Part shown: one piece after another, positions 7,341 through 16,362 of the stretch
How positions within the stretch are numbered: the first letter of the stretch is position 1
Layout: every line of letters starts with the position of its first letter
Source of the DNA: Pseudomonas fluorescens
GTDB lineage: Bacteria > Pseudomonadota > Gammaproteobacteria > Pseudomonadales > Pseudomonadaceae
Direction: 5' to 3'
DNA: 64,000 bases
Assembly: GCF_001902145.1 (NCBI RefSeq)
Contig: NZ_MRST01000026.1
Location: 460,095-524,094 of the forward strand
Made by a program: the position numbers and the translations under genes
The notes under the pieces: model-generated
Told to the model about the DNA's origin: nothing
The model's database searches: none
Seen by the model: the letters and a program-made list of their open reading frames with translations, nothing else

Positions 7341-9416
7341 ATGACTGAGCTGTCGCAGGTGCCGGTGACGGCACTCAAGGGTGTCGGTGACGCCATGGCC
7401 GAGAAACTGGCCAAGGTCGGCCTGGAGAACCTTCAGGACGTCCTGTTCCACCTGCCCCTGCGCTATCAGGACCGCACCCGCGTAGTGCCCATCGGCCATT
7501 TGCGCCCTGGGCAGGACGCGGTGATCGAAGGCACCGTCAGCGGCGCCGACGTGGTAATGGGCAAGCGCCGTAGCCTGGTGGTGCGCCTGCAGGACGGCAC
7601 CGGGGGCCTGAGCCTGCGCTTCTACCACTTCAGCAACGCGCAGAAGGAAGGCCTCAAGCGTGGCACCCGCGTGCGCTGCTACGGCGAGGCACGTCCTGGC
7701 GCGTCGGGCCTGGAGATCTACCACCCGGAATACCGCGCCATTACCGGCGATGAGCCGCCACCGGTGGACACCACGCTCACACCGATCTACCCGCTGACCG
7801 AGGGCCTGACCCAGCAACGCCTGCGTCAGTTGTGCATGCAGACCCTGACCCTGCTCGGCCCGCAAAGCCTGCCCGATTGGCTGCCCCTGGAGCTGGCCCG
7901 CGATTATCAGCTGGCGCCCCTGGCCGATGCGATTCGGTATTTGCATCACCCGCCCGCCGATGCCGATGTGGACGAACTCGCCCTCGGTCATCATTGGGCC
8001 CAACATCGCCTGGCCTTTGAAGAACTGCTCACGCACCAGCTGTCCCAGCAACGCCTGCGCGAAAGCATGCGTTCCCTGCGCGCCCCGGCGATGCCCAAGG
8101 CCACGCGCCTGCCCGCGCAATACCTGGCCAACCTCGGCTTTGCACCGACCGGCGCGCAACAGCGCGTGGGCAATGAAATCGCCTACGACCTCAGCCAGCA
8201 AGAACCGATGCTGCGGTTGATCCAGGGTGACGTAGGCGCCGGCAAGACCGTGGTCGCTGCCCTCGCCGCCCTGCAAGCCCTGGAAGCTGGCTATCAGGTG
8301 GCGTTGATGGCACCGACGGAAATCCTCGCCGAACAACACTTCATCACCTTCAAGCGCTGGCTCGAGCCCCTGGGCCTGGAGGTGGCGTGGCTGGCTGGCA
8401 AGCTCAAAGGCAAGAACCGCGTGGCCGCCCTGGAGCAGATCGCCGCCGGCGCACCGATGGTGGTGGGCACCCACGCGCTGTTCCAGGACGAAGTGCAGTT
8501 CAAGAACCTCGCACTGGTGATCATCGACGAACAGCACCGATTTGGCGTACAACAGCGCCTGGCCCTGCGCCAGAAAGGCGTGGGCGGGCGCATGAACCCG
8601 CACCAGTTGATCATGACCGCCACGCCGATCCCACGCACCCTGGCCATGAGCGCCTACGCCGACCTCGACACCTCGATCCTCGACGAACTGCCGCCGGGGC
8701 GTACGCCGGTCAACACCGTGCTGGTCACCGACACCCGGCGCGTCGAAGTGATCGAGCGCGTACGCGGTGCCTGCGCCGAAGGCCGCCAGGCGTACTGGGT
8801 GTGTACCTTGATCGAAGAATCTGAAGAACTGACCTGCCAGGCCGCCGAAACCACTTATGAAGACCTCACCAGTGCCTTGGGTGAGCTCAAGGTGGGGTTG
8901 ATCCATGGCCGTATGAAACCTGCGGAAAAAGCCGCAGTGATGGCCGAGTTCAAGGCTGGGAACCTGCAATTGCTGGTGGCTACCACCGTGATTGAAGTGG
9001 GCGTGGACGTCCCCAACGCCAGCCTGATGATCATCGAAAACCCCGAGCGCCTGGGCCTGGCGCAACTACACCAGTTGCGCGGGCGGGTTGGCCGGGGCAG
9101 CGCCGCCAGCCACTGCGTGCTGCTCTATCACCCGCCACTGTCGCAGATCGGGCGCCAGCGACTGGGCATCATGCGCGAAACCAACGACGGTTTTGTCATC
9201 GCCGAAAAGGACCTCGAACTGCGCGGCCCCGGTGAAATGCTCGGCACCCGCCAGACCGGACTGCTGCAATTCAAGGTCGCCGACCTGATGCGCGATGCCG
9301 ACCTGCTGCCCGCGGTCCGCGACGCCGCCCAGGCCCTGCTTGAGCGCTGGCCCGACCACGTCAGCCCGTTGCTCAACCGCTGGCTGCGCCATGGCCAACA
9401 ATACGGCCAGGTTTGA
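7341..9416 (+). CDS. recG: RecG, branch-migration DNA helicase
   Basis: 691 residues, normal for RecG. It has an N-terminal wedge/OB domain (about residues 50-160), Walker A GDVGAGKT, the RecG-type motif II DEQH (IIDEQHRFG), TATPIPRTLAMS (motif III) and QLRGRVGRG (motif VI). RecG remodels stalled replication forks and Holliday junctions. The ATG at 7341 is eight bases after the oxyR stop; an upstream in-frame GTG/ATG inside oxyR is less likely. A REP pair follows the gene. Confidence 0.97.
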   Translation: MTELSQVPVTALKGVGDAMAEKLAKVGLENLQDVLFHLPLRYQDRTRVVPIGHLRPGQDAVIEGTVSGADVVMGKRRSLVVRLQDGTGGLSLRFYHFSNAQKEGLKRGTRVRCYGEARPGASGLEIYHPEYRAITGDEPPPVDTTLTPIYPLTEGLTQQRLRQLCMQTLTLLGPQSLPDWLPLELARDYQLAPLADAIRYLHHPPADADVDELALGHHWAQHRLAFEELLTHQLSQQRLRESMRSLRAPAMPKATRLPAQYLANLGFAPTGAQQRVGNEIAYDLSQQEPMLRLIQGDVGAGKTVVAALAALQALEAGYQVALMAPTEILAEQHFITFKRWLEPLGLEVAWLAGKLKGKNRVAALEQIAAGAPMVVGTHALFQDEVQFKNLALVIIDEQHRFGVQQRLALRQKGVGGRMNPHQLIMTATPIPRTLAMSAYADLDTSILDELPPGRTPVNTVLVTDTRRVEVIERVRGACAEGRQAYWVCTLIEESEELTCQAAETTYEDLTSALGELKVGLIHGRMKPAEKAAVMAEFKAGNLQLLVATTVIEVGVDVPNASLMIIENPERLGLAQLHQLRGRVGRGSAASHCVLLYHPPLSQIGRQRLGIMRETNDGFVIAEKDLELRGPGEMLGTRQTGLLQFKVADLMRDADLLPAVRDAAQALLERWPDHVSPLLNRWLRHGQQYGQV

Positions 9417-9424
9417 CCTCTTCC

Positions 9425-9526
9425 CTGTAGGAGCGAGCTTGCTCGCGAAGAACGCCAACAATAACGCGGACATTCAGGGTGATCGCGCTGTCAGGAAGGT
9501 CTTCGCGAGCAAGCTCGCTCCTACAG
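9425..9526. repeat. REP inverted pair, family A (GTAGGAGCGAGCTTGCTCGCGAA)
   Basis: Two inverted copies of the family A core (left 9425-9450, right about 9501-9526) around roughly 50 bases of unrelated sequence. It lies between recG and the HDOD gene and is likely a mobile REPIN unit that may also end or stabilise the recG transcript. Confidence 0.9.
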
Positions 9527-9629
9527 TGGAATTGACACACAGCCAACCTCGTCACAAAGAACACTTATCCGACCAACACCCGTATCAAGCTGGTTATACT
9601 CCAATGAATGTAAGAAATTGGATCAGGCC

Positions 9630-11030
9630 ATGTCAGAAGTTGCCCACGCCACAGCCCCACTGACCGCCCCGCCGGTCATTCGGGCGCTGCTCGCAAAGCT
9701 CGCCATCCCCTACACGGAAGTCATCGAACAACCTGGCCTGAACCCTGCCCGAAAGGTCCAGGCGGTGTTGCTTGAAGATGCGGTTGGCGCGCTCATGGTG
9801 CTGTTTCCCCAAAGCCAATTGCTGGACCTCAACCGCCTCGCCGAACTCACCGGTCGCCGCCTCACGGCCGTAGCCCCCGAGCGTGTCGAGCGCATGCTGG
9901 GCAAGCATGACCTGAGCCTGCTGCCGGGCTTGCCGCCACTGACCAGTTCGCCGTGCCTGTACGAAGGCCGCTTGCTCAATGAGCCAAGCCTGCTGGTGCA
10001 TTCGGGCGAAGCCGGGCTGTTGCTGGAAATCCCCACCGACGCCTTCAAGAGCCTGCTCACCAAGGCCAGCGCCGCGCAGTTCGGTGAGCCCTTGAGCAAC
10101 ATTCGCCCGAACCTCGACCGCCCCAATGATGACCGCGAGGAAATCACCCAGGCGATGCAAGCGTTCACCGCTCGCCGTATCCAGCAACGCCTGGAAGCGA
10201 CCATCGAAATTCCGCCGCTGGCCGACACCGCGCAGAAGATCATCAAGCTGCGCGTCGATCCCAACGCCACCATCGACGACATTACTGGCGTGGTGGAAAC
10301 CGACCCGGCCCTTGCCGCCCAGGTCGTAAGCTGGGCCGCGTCGCCCTACTACGCCTCGCCGGGCAAGATCCGCTCAGTCGAAGACGCCATCGTGCGCGTG
10401 CTGGGCTTTGATCTTGTGATCAACCTGGCGCTGGGCCTGGCCCTGGGCAAAACCCTGAGCCTGCCCAAGGACCGCCCGCACCTGTCCACGCCGTACTGGC
10501 ACCAGTCGATCTACACCGCCGCCGTGATCGAGGGCCTGACCCGCGCCATGCCCCGCGCCCAGCGCCCGGAAGCCGGCCTGACTTACCTGGCAGGTTTGCT
10601 GCACAACTTCGGCTACCTGCTGCTGGCCCACGTGTTTCCGCCGCACTTCTCGCTGATCTGCCGGCATCTGGAGGTCAACCCGCATCTGTGCCACAGCTAC
10701 GTCGAGCAACACTTGCTGGGCATCAGCCGCGAACAGATCGGCGCCTGGCTGATGCGCTACTGGGACATGCCGGACGAACTGTGCACAGCCCTGCGCTTCC
10801 AGCACGACCCGACGTACGACGGGCAATACGCCGAGTACCCGAACCTGGTGTGCCTGGCGGTGCGCCTGTTGCGCAGCCGGGGGATTGGCTCCGGGCCGGA
10901 TGAGACGATTCCGGATGCGTTGCTGGAACGCTTGGGGCTCAGCCGTGAAAAGGCTGAAGACGTGGTCGGCAAAGTGCTGGATGCCGAAGTGCTTTTGCGC
11001 GAGCTGGCTTCTCAGTTCAGCCAGGGGTAA
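9630..11030 (+). CDS. YbaK-like domain fused to HDOD domain protein
   Basis: 466 residues. The N-terminal 150 or so residues resemble the YbaK/aminoacyl-tRNA deacylase fold (PPVIRALLAKLAIPYTEVIEQ... as in editing domains); the middle and C-terminal part is an HDOD domain (IPPLADTAQKIIKLRVDPNATIDDITGVVETDPALAAQVV, then GLLHNFGYLLLAHVFP). HDOD proteins lack full HD phosphohydrolase catalysis and usually act in signalling. The combination is common in Pseudomonas but its role is not known to me. The ATG at 9630 is preferred over the in-frame TTG at 9618 (MDQA-), because the TTG has no better ribosome binding site. Confidence 0.8.
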   Translation: MSEVAHATAPLTAPPVIRALLAKLAIPYTEVIEQPGLNPARKVQAVLLEDAVGALMVLFPQSQLLDLNRLAELTGRRLTAVAPERVERMLGKHDLSLLPGLPPLTSSPCLYEGRLLNEPSLLVHSGEAGLLLEIPTDAFKSLLTKASAAQFGEPLSNIRPNLDRPNDDREEITQAMQAFTARRIQQRLEATIEIPPLADTAQKIIKLRVDPNATIDDITGVVETDPALAAQVVSWAASPYYASPGKIRSVEDAIVRVLGFDLVINLALGLALGKTLSLPKDRPHLSTPYWHQSIYTAAVIEGLTRAMPRAQRPEAGLTYLAGLLHNFGYLLLAHVFPPHFSLICRHLEVNPHLCHSYVEQHLLGISREQIGAWLMRYWDMPDELCTALRFQHDPTYDGQYAEYPNLVCLAVRLLRSRGIGSGPDETIPDALLERLGLSREKAEDVVGKVLDAEVLLRELASQFSQG

Positions 11031-11053
11031 ATCTGTCGCCTGTTACACCGTTT

Positions 11054-11131
11054 TCGCAGGCAAGCCAGCTCCCACAATGTCCGCGTTCCACCCTTGGAAT
11101 GCGGACATTGTGGGAGCTGGCTTGCCTGCGA
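11054..11131. repeat. REP palindrome, family B, near-perfect 36-bp stem
   Basis: A perfect 31-bp inverted repeat (11054-11084 with 11101-11131) built on GTGGGAGCTGGCTTGCCTGCGA. The 16-base centre itself contains TTCCA/TGGAA, so the hairpin closes almost completely with one mismatch and a 4-base loop. It begins 23 bases after the HDOD stop and should act as a strong RNA hairpin. Confidence 0.92.
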
Positions 11132-11166
11132 TGAATCCAACTCGGTCTACCTGACCCCCCCCTCAA

Positions 11167-11266
11167 TGTAGGAGCGAGCTTGCTCGCGAAAAACCTGAGG
11201 ACACCGCGGGGCGTCAGGCAACCCGCGTCATCGTTGACGTTTTTCGCGAGCAAGCTCGCTCCTACG
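11167..11266. repeat. REP inverted pair, family A
   Basis: Left arm 11167-11194 and right arm 11239-11266 are inverted copies of the family A core extended by AAAAAC/GTTTTT. It lies 35 bases from the preceding family B palindrome and overlaps the stop codon of the neighbouring leftward gene at 11262-11264. Confidence 0.9.
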
Positions 11267-11630
11267 GCTTCGGCTTCAGATACTTGGTCAGACCCTGGAA
11301 CCAGATCACCAGTGCCGGGTTGCCCTTGATCTGGATCGACTTGTCCTGAATCCCCGTCATGAACGCCAGTTGCTTGTTCTTCGCCTGCATCGTGGCGAAG
11401 CCGTAGGCGGCATCCTTGAAGGCAATCGCGAAGGCCGGCGCCGGGTGGACACCTGAGCGGCTGGTGATGCGCTGGTCTTTGACGATGAAGTGACGGGCAA
11501 CCTTGCCGTCGAGGGTCTGCAGCTGGAAGGCCAGGTCTTTGTCACCCAGTTGCTGCTGGAAGGCGGGGTTGGTGCGGCTGGCTTTGCCCATCATCAGGCC
11601 CAGCACCCACAGGAGAAGACGAAATTTCAT
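11262..11630 (-). CDS. Small exported or membrane-anchored protein, possibly SCP2-like
   Basis: 122 residues. A hydrophobic N-terminus (MKFRLLLWVLGLMMGKAS) looks like a signal peptide or anchor. The remainder (FQLQTLDGKVARHFIVKDQ ... IKGNPALVIWFQGL) has the pattern of SCP2 sterol-carrier-like domains: a ligand-binding basket with a conserved -G-x-x-x-x-x-W- end. This is a weak, pattern-based call. The ATG at 11630 has GAGG about 8 bases upstream (an in-frame GTG at 11636 is less likely). Its TAG stop lies inside the family A REP, so the extreme C-terminus may have been set by REP insertion. Confidence 0.6.
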   Translation of the reverse strand: MKFRLLLWVLGLMMGKASRTNPAFQQQLGDKDLAFQLQTLDGKVARHFIVKDQRITSRSGVHPAPAFAIAFKDAAYGFATMQAKNKQLAFMTGIQDKSIQIKGNPALVIWFQGLTKYLKPKP

Positions 11631-11683
11631 GCACACGGCCTCGGTGTATTTATTGGAGTGGCCGCAGCAGTGTAACGATTTGC

Positions 11684-11732
11684 AAAAAGAACGCCACCGA
11701 TCTCGCGCTTTAGGCGCAGATCGGTTGGCGTT
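11684..11732 (-). terminator. Terminator of the leftward T6SS operon (after tagQ)
   Basis: Read on the minus strand, a stem of about 19 bp (AACGCCAACCGATCTGCGCC pairing with GCGCGAGATCGGTGGCGTT, one or two mismatches) with a short loop is followed by CTTTTTGC. It lies 23 bases past the tagQ stop and is a convincing rho-independent terminator for the fha1-to-tagQ arm. Confidence 0.85.
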
Positions 11733-11754
11733 TAACGCTTATAGCAACAAGTAC

Positions 11755-12684
11755 TTAAACGTTAGGGCACGGCACTGGCGCCCAGTCGGCCAGGTTTGGA
11801 TTGCGGCAGGTGGCTTCGATTTGGGTCTTGCCCGCACTGGCGACCTGCTTGCTTTCAGCTTGCTTGGCCTGCACGGTCTGGATGCTACGTTCGGTGGTTA
11901 CCGCTTCTTTTGGCACAACCGGCAGCGGCGGACGCTTGGTCACGACTTTGCCAGTCGACTTGCCTTTCTTGGCCGGGACAACGGCAGGGGTGGCGTCGGC
12001 AGTAGCAACCGTGACCACATCGTTACGTTGCACACCCACTTGCTGCAGGTCTTTCTCGTACGCCTGGGTGTAGTTGTTCAGGTCTTCGCTGGCCTTGCCG
12101 TTGACCGTCACGATCAGGTCATTGGACTCCTTCAGGCCCGCGACGATTTCCGCCAGGCGCTTGCGGCCTTCGGTGTCGTTGACCGTCTTGGCCTTGCGAT
12201 CAGCCACCAGCTTGGTGAATGCGCTCTGGTAGCACTGCTGCGAGGCCTTGGCGTAGGCGGTGCTGCGGTCGATGTCCGAGGCGCTTTTATTGAAGTCGGT
12301 GGAGTAGGACGCGATGCGCTGGTTGTCATCGGTGATCTGTTTCTGGCGCTCGGTGTAATAACCCGCTGCGCCGCCAGCCAGGGCGCCGCCTGCAGCACCG
12401 ATCGCGGCATTGCGGCCACGGCTGTCCTTGTCGCCAGTCAGCGCGCCCAGCAGGGCACCGCCGGCCGCGCCGAGGGCTGCACCGGTGACGACCGACTTGG
12501 TCATGTCCGAGTCGGTGGCGCGCAGGTGCTGCACCGGCTCGTAGCAGTTGGGGTAGTACTCGACCTTGGTGCTCGACGCCACCTTGGACGCAGGCGACGT
12601 AGCGCAACCAGTCAACACGGTGCTGAAACCAGCTGCGATCAGCAGCAGGTGACGCTTGGAAACCGCCTTACGGGAAAAAAGCAT
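11755..12684 (-). CDS. tagQ: TagQ, outer-membrane lipoprotein of the T6SS phosphorylation pathway
   Basis: 309 residues. The signal peptide ends in lipobox LTGC (Cys27) with Ala at +2. The middle has a glycine-zipper membrane motif (GAALGAAGGALLGALTG and GAAGGALAGGAAGYY, about residues 70-112), then a charged helical region and a Lys/Pro/Thr-rich tail. In P. aeruginosa TagQ is an outer-membrane lipoprotein that keeps TagR at the membrane and is needed for PpkA activation. Position at the end of the tagTSRQ series supports the name. ATG at 12684 is chosen from the lipobox spacing. Confidence 0.88.
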   Translation of the reverse strand: MLFSRKAVSKRHLLLIAAGFSTVLTGCATSPASKVASSTKVEYYPNCYEPVQHLRATDSDMTKSVVTGAALGAAGGALLGALTGDKDSRGRNAAIGAAGGALAGGAAGYYTERQKQITDDNQRIASYSTDFNKSASDIDRSTAYAKASQQCYQSAFTKLVADRKAKTVNDTEGRKRLAEIVAGLKESNDLIVTVNGKASEDLNNYTQAYEKDLQQVGVQRNDVVTVATADATPAVVPAKKGKSTGKVVTKRPPLPVVPKEAVTTERSIQTVQAKQAESKQVASAGKTQIEATCRNPNLADWAPVPCPNV

Positions 12685-12768
12685 AGATGTGATCTCTGTT
12701 AAGTTTGACTTGCCCAGCACGGCCCACCGCCGCCTGAGTCCCTTCCAAGCTCGCTAGACAGCCAACGA

Positions 12769-14481
12769 TCAAGACCGCTGACCGCTCGCTGCGAGCAATT
12801 CCTTCAAGATCGTTGCCGGGTCGGCCCGCTGTTGCTTGCGGTAGTTGCCGACATGGCGAACGAACAGTGTCGCGCGCGTCACCAGGCTCTTGCCGAGCAC
12901 TGGCTTGCGATCCAACTCTTGCTTGATCCGTTGAAACTGCGCCTGGATCACCGCATCGGTGTAGCGCGTGCCGGTGGCCAGGTTGTCGATGTAAATCGCC
13001 ACCGCGCCGTCCAGCGCACTGCGCCCATTGGTGATGGCCATGTCGAACAGCTGCGTGCTGGCCTCGTCCTTGCTGTCCACCGCCTGCTGGCGACTTTTCT
13101 GCAGGTTGGCCAGGCGGATGTTGTAGTTGCTGATGGTCTCGGCCACCAACGCCGCCGACTGGATCAAATTGCCCGCGGCTTCTTCGCGTTGCTGGGCGAT
13201 CAGCGACACGTTGCGCTTGAGCTCTTCGTTGACCAGGCCCAGCTCGGCTTGCAGCTTGGGATCGACACTGGCGGCAATGATGCTGTCCAGGCGTTTGGTC
13301 GGGTCCTGAGCGTCGTCGATGGCATCGGTCAGCGCGGCCAGGCGGCCTTCCTTCTGCCACTGGGCGAACAACTCCTTGTAGCGCGAGCGCGGCGCCGACA
13401 ACGCGCCAATCGCCACGCGAAAACCGGTGGTCTCGTTGCTTTGCTCGGTGCCATCAGCGGCAAACAGCGGGTATTCGCGGCGCATGCCGGTGAACAGCGT
13501 GCCCTCGCCCTCCAGGTAATTGCCGCCCTTGACCACAAAGCCGCCGTAGGTGCCCTGACGGCGACCGGCGTGTACCAGTTGGAAGGATTCCTGGACCATT
13601 TCCGCGGCGTTGCCGATCACGTCGAACATGCCGATGGGGTTAGGCAATCTGGTGCCGATGGGCATCAACCGCGCCGCCTGGCCGGTGCCGCCGGCCACTT
13701 GGTTGAACACCGCGTAATCGGCCAGCGGGCCATCGCTTTCACTGCCCTCGGCGCGCCGTGGATACAGGCGGCCTTCCAGGTCCTGGCGGCTCACCGCCTG
13801 GCCGCCGCGTGCGGCGTACTCCCACTCCACTTCGGTGGGCAGGCGCACAAAACCCAGGCCGCCGTCTTCGGCCGACGCACCGCGCCCGCTCACCGGCAGC
13901 AGTTCGCGGTGGTATTTCATCAGCCAGGCGCTGTACACCGCCGAGAAACGCTCGGCTTCAAAGCGCGACAGTTTCACCTTGGGCAAACGCCCGGCCATGC
14001 CCGTGGGCGCGTCACACGCCGGTGCCGGTTCGCCGCTGGCCAGGGACTGCGCCTGGGCCATCACCTGGGCGTATTGGCGAGCAGTCACTTCGTATTTGCC
14101 AATGAAGTACAGCATGGGCTTGAGCGGGGTTTTGGCGTCGGTCTTCGGCATCTGCGGCGCGATGACCTTGCTCCAGTCCTTGGGCAAGTCCTTGAGGGTG
14201 AACTGGCCGTTGATGAAGTCGCGGCGGTAGCCGGAAATAAACGACTGCTGATAACCCGCCTCGCCTTCGGCAAAGGGGTAGCCCAGGTTGATTTCACGGT
14301 CATCCAGCGTGCCCTGGGCCAGTATGTAGGCGTAACGGAACACCATGTTGCCTTCGCAGGGCAGCGGCAGGCTCACGTCGTCCGGCAACGGCTTGGGGTT
14401 GTCGAGCTTGTCACTTGCCTCATCGGCCCAGGCCAGCGAGGCCAGGCTCAGCGCCACGCAGGCGCCCAATAATTTATACAT
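12769..14481 (-). CDS. tagR: TagR, periplasmic FGE-sulfatase-like activator of PpkA
   Basis: 570 residues. A signal peptide (MYKLLGACVALSLASLAWA) is followed by a formylglycine-generating-enzyme-like domain (FIGKYEVTARQYAQVM ... LPTEVEWEYAARGG ... GMFDVIGNAAEMVQES ... RREYPLFAADG ... TTGFRVAIG, about residues 100-350). A helical, probably coiled-coil region of about 200 residues follows. In P. aeruginosa TagR acts in the periplasm upstream of PpkA. The FGE fold seems to serve as a binding module; active-site cysteines of true FGE are not evident. ATG at 14481 overlaps the end of tagS by 8 bases. Confidence 0.92.
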   Translation of the reverse strand: MYKLLGACVALSLASLAWADEASDKLDNPKPLPDDVSLPLPCEGNMVFRYAYILAQGTLDDREINLGYPFAEGEAGYQQSFISGYRRDFINGQFTLKDLPKDWSKVIAPQMPKTDAKTPLKPMLYFIGKYEVTARQYAQVMAQAQSLASGEPAPACDAPTGMAGRLPKVKLSRFEAERFSAVYSAWLMKYHRELLPVSGRGASAEDGGLGFVRLPTEVEWEYAARGGQAVSRQDLEGRLYPRRAEGSESDGPLADYAVFNQVAGGTGQAARLMPIGTRLPNPIGMFDVIGNAAEMVQESFQLVHAGRRQGTYGGFVVKGGNYLEGEGTLFTGMRREYPLFAADGTEQSNETTGFRVAIGALSAPRSRYKELFAQWQKEGRLAALTDAIDDAQDPTKRLDSIIAASVDPKLQAELGLVNEELKRNVSLIAQQREEAAGNLIQSAALVAETISNYNIRLANLQKSRQQAVDSKDEASTQLFDMAITNGRSALDGAVAIYIDNLATGTRYTDAVIQAQFQRIKQELDRKPVLGKSLVTRATLFVRHVGNYRKQQRADPATILKELLAASGQRS

Positions 14482-15658
14482 CTCTGATTCCTTCAGAAGC
14501 CTGGATACGTGCCACCCGCCAACCGCCACAGGCGGCCGCCACGGCACTGACGCCGAGCACCGCCACCAGGGCCAGGCCGTAATGGCGCGCCAACAGATGG
14601 CTGGCGTACTCGCCTGGCACCTGCACAAAAAGCTTGTTCAACGCGGCCTCAGCCAGGCCATACAGCCCAACGCTGAGCACAGCGGCAAAACCCGCGCTGT
14701 ATAGCGCTTGCAGCAGTACAAACAGCAACAACGCGGCGGTGGAAAACCCCAGCAGGCGCAACACCGAGAGTTCCCGATGCTTACGCGCCACCGCCGCCAG
14801 GGTGCCCGCGAAAATAGCCGCAAACGCCCCGGCCAACGCCAGCCCGGCGATGATCCAGAACACGATCGACAGGTTGCGGCTCAACGATTGCACTTGAGCA
14901 ATGGTGTGCGCCTGGGTTGAAACCAACAGGTTCTGCCCGGCGAAATACACCCGCAACGGTTCCACATCACTGAGGCTGCGCGCATACAGGCGAAACGCCG
15001 GGTAGATACGCTGTTCGCTCACGCTCGCCGCTTCACCGGCCCAACCCAACGCCGGCACCGCACGGCCGTCGCGATAATCTTCCGCTGCCTCCAGCAACGC
15101 CAGATCGGCAAACAGACCCTCGCGAGCGAAAGCCTCCAGCGGCAACACCGCCAGCACCTGCAACCGCGTGCGCTGGGCCTCGACGCGCCCCGCCACTTGC
15201 CGCGCAAAGCTGGTTTCCAGCCAGTCACCGGGCCTTGCCGCGAGCTTCTCGGCGGCGGTATGGCTGAGCACGATCTGGTCCAGGCCGTGGGGCATCGGCA
15301 AGCCTGCCAACAACGGGTCGCCTGCGGCAGTCGGCAGCATTTCCAGGGTCAAGGTGCCCACCTGCGCCGTGGCCGCAATCTGCCGTGTGCGCGGCACAGC
15401 AAACGCGACATCGCTGCGCTCACCCAGCTGCGCGATAAACGCCGCGCTGAATCGACCACCGCCCAACGGGATGATTTCACGGCTGGCGGGGTCGGTCTCC
15501 AAGCGTTCGGTCAAACTGCTAACCAGTCCAAATTTCAGCCCGAATAACACCAGCAATGGCGCGATAACCGCCACCAATGCCAACACCGAACAGGCCGACA
15601 GCCACCCATCGTTGCGGTAGTCCTGCCACGCAAGCGAAGCAACCAGGCCGATGCGCAT
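14474..15658 (-). CDS. tagS: TagS, ABC transporter permease (FtsX-like)
   Basis: 394 residues. Four predicted membrane segments in the MacB/FtsX/LolC layout: one near the N-terminus (ACSVLALVAVIAPLLVLFGL), a large extracytoplasmic domain (about residues 45-250), then three C-terminal helices (IVFWIIAGLALAGAFAAIF; ALLLFVLLQALYSAGFAAVL; YGLALVAVLGVSAVAAACG). With TagT it forms an inner-membrane ABC complex that passes the surface signal to PpkA in H1-T6SS. Its ATG shares one base with the tagT stop (TGATG), so the genes are translationally coupled. Confidence 0.92.
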   Translation of the reverse strand: MRIGLVASLAWQDYRNDGWLSACSVLALVAVIAPLLVLFGLKFGLVSSLTERLETDPASREIIPLGGGRFSAAFIAQLGERSDVAFAVPRTRQIAATAQVGTLTLEMLPTAAGDPLLAGLPMPHGLDQIVLSHTAAEKLAARPGDWLETSFARQVAGRVEAQRTRLQVLAVLPLEAFAREGLFADLALLEAAEDYRDGRAVPALGWAGEAASVSEQRIYPAFRLYARSLSDVEPLRVYFAGQNLLVSTQAHTIAQVQSLSRNLSIVFWIIAGLALAGAFAAIFAGTLAAVARKHRELSVLRLLGFSTAALLLFVLLQALYSAGFAAVLSVGLYGLAEAALNKLFVQVPGEYASHLLARHYGLALVAVLGVSAVAAACGGWRVARIQASEGIRDV

Positions 15659-16362
15659 CAGCACGCCTCCCCGAGGGTTGCGGTGACGCCGCCGTCTGGG
15701 TCGCGCTGGCAACTGATGCGGCGCACCTGCAAGCCACTGGCGCGGGCCAGCGGTTCGTCATGGGTGGCGATCACACAGGCCGTACGGTGTTCGCGGGCCT
15801 GGGCCAGCAGCGCCTGCATCACGCGCTCGGCGTTGAGCGGGTCCAGGGACGCCGTCGGCTCATCAGCCAGCACCAGTTGCGGCCCATGGGCCAGAGCCCG
15901 CGCACAGCTGACCCGCTGGCGTTGGCCCACCGACAACGCCGCCGGGCGCTTGGCCAACTGATCGCTGATCTGCAACTGCTCAGCCAGGCGCGCCACGCGG
16001 CCGTCGTCCTGCAAGCCCAGCAGTTGGCGCGACAGCGCGATATTGCCGCGCACATCCAGAAACCCCAGCAACCCCCCGGTCTGCGGCACATAGCCCAGAT
16101 GCTGGCTGCGCAACGCGGCCAGCGCCGATTGCCGATCAGCTCGCCACAGCGCGCCGATGTCGTGTTGGTTGAATGCAAACTGCCCCACCTGATCCGGCGC
16201 CAACACCAGCGCCAGCACGTCGAGCAAGGTGCTCTTGCCGCAACCACTGGGGCCGACAATCGCCAGCTGTTCACCCGCTTGCAGGTGCAACGCCGGGATC
16301 ACCAGGCTATAGCGCTGGCTACCGACGCCCCGGCTCTTGTGCACCGCGCTCAGGTTCAGCAT
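15658..16362 (-). CDS. tagT: TagT, ABC transporter ATPase
   Basis: 234 residues, single nucleotide-binding domain. Walker A GPSGCGKST, ABC signature variant LSVGQRQRVSCARAL, Walker B LVLADEPTASLD and the H-loop (CVIATHDE) are all present. It pairs with TagS in a LolD/MacB-like complex. In P. aeruginosa TagT has ATPase activity required for the threonine-phosphorylation pathway. The start overlaps the ppkA stop by one base (TAATG). Confidence 0.94.
   Translation of the reverse strand: MLNLSAVHKSRGVGSQRYSLVIPALHLQAGEQLAIVGPSGCGKSTLLDVLALVLAPDQVGQFAFNQHDIGALWRADRQSALAALRSQHLGYVPQTGGLLGFLDVRGNIALSRQLLGLQDDGRVARLAEQLQISDQLAKRPAALSVGQRQRVSCARALAHGPQLVLADEPTASLDPLNAERVMQALLAQAREHRTACVIATHDEPLARASGLQVRRISCQRDPDGGVTATLGEAC

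Noticed and set aside
7329..9065. A 578-codon open frame antisense to recG
   Set aside because: Shadow of recG third-position GC bias; no recognisable protein features.
9425..11266. Closely spaced repeats that could suggest a CRISPR array
   Set aside because: The units are inverted, not direct, have no regular spacer length and belong to known REP-type cores; no cas genes are near.
12769..14481. TagR as a genuine sulfatase-modifying (formylglycine-generating) enzyme
   Set aside because: The fold motifs are present but the catalytic cysteines are not evident, and the position in the tagQRST series points to the T6SS signalling role.
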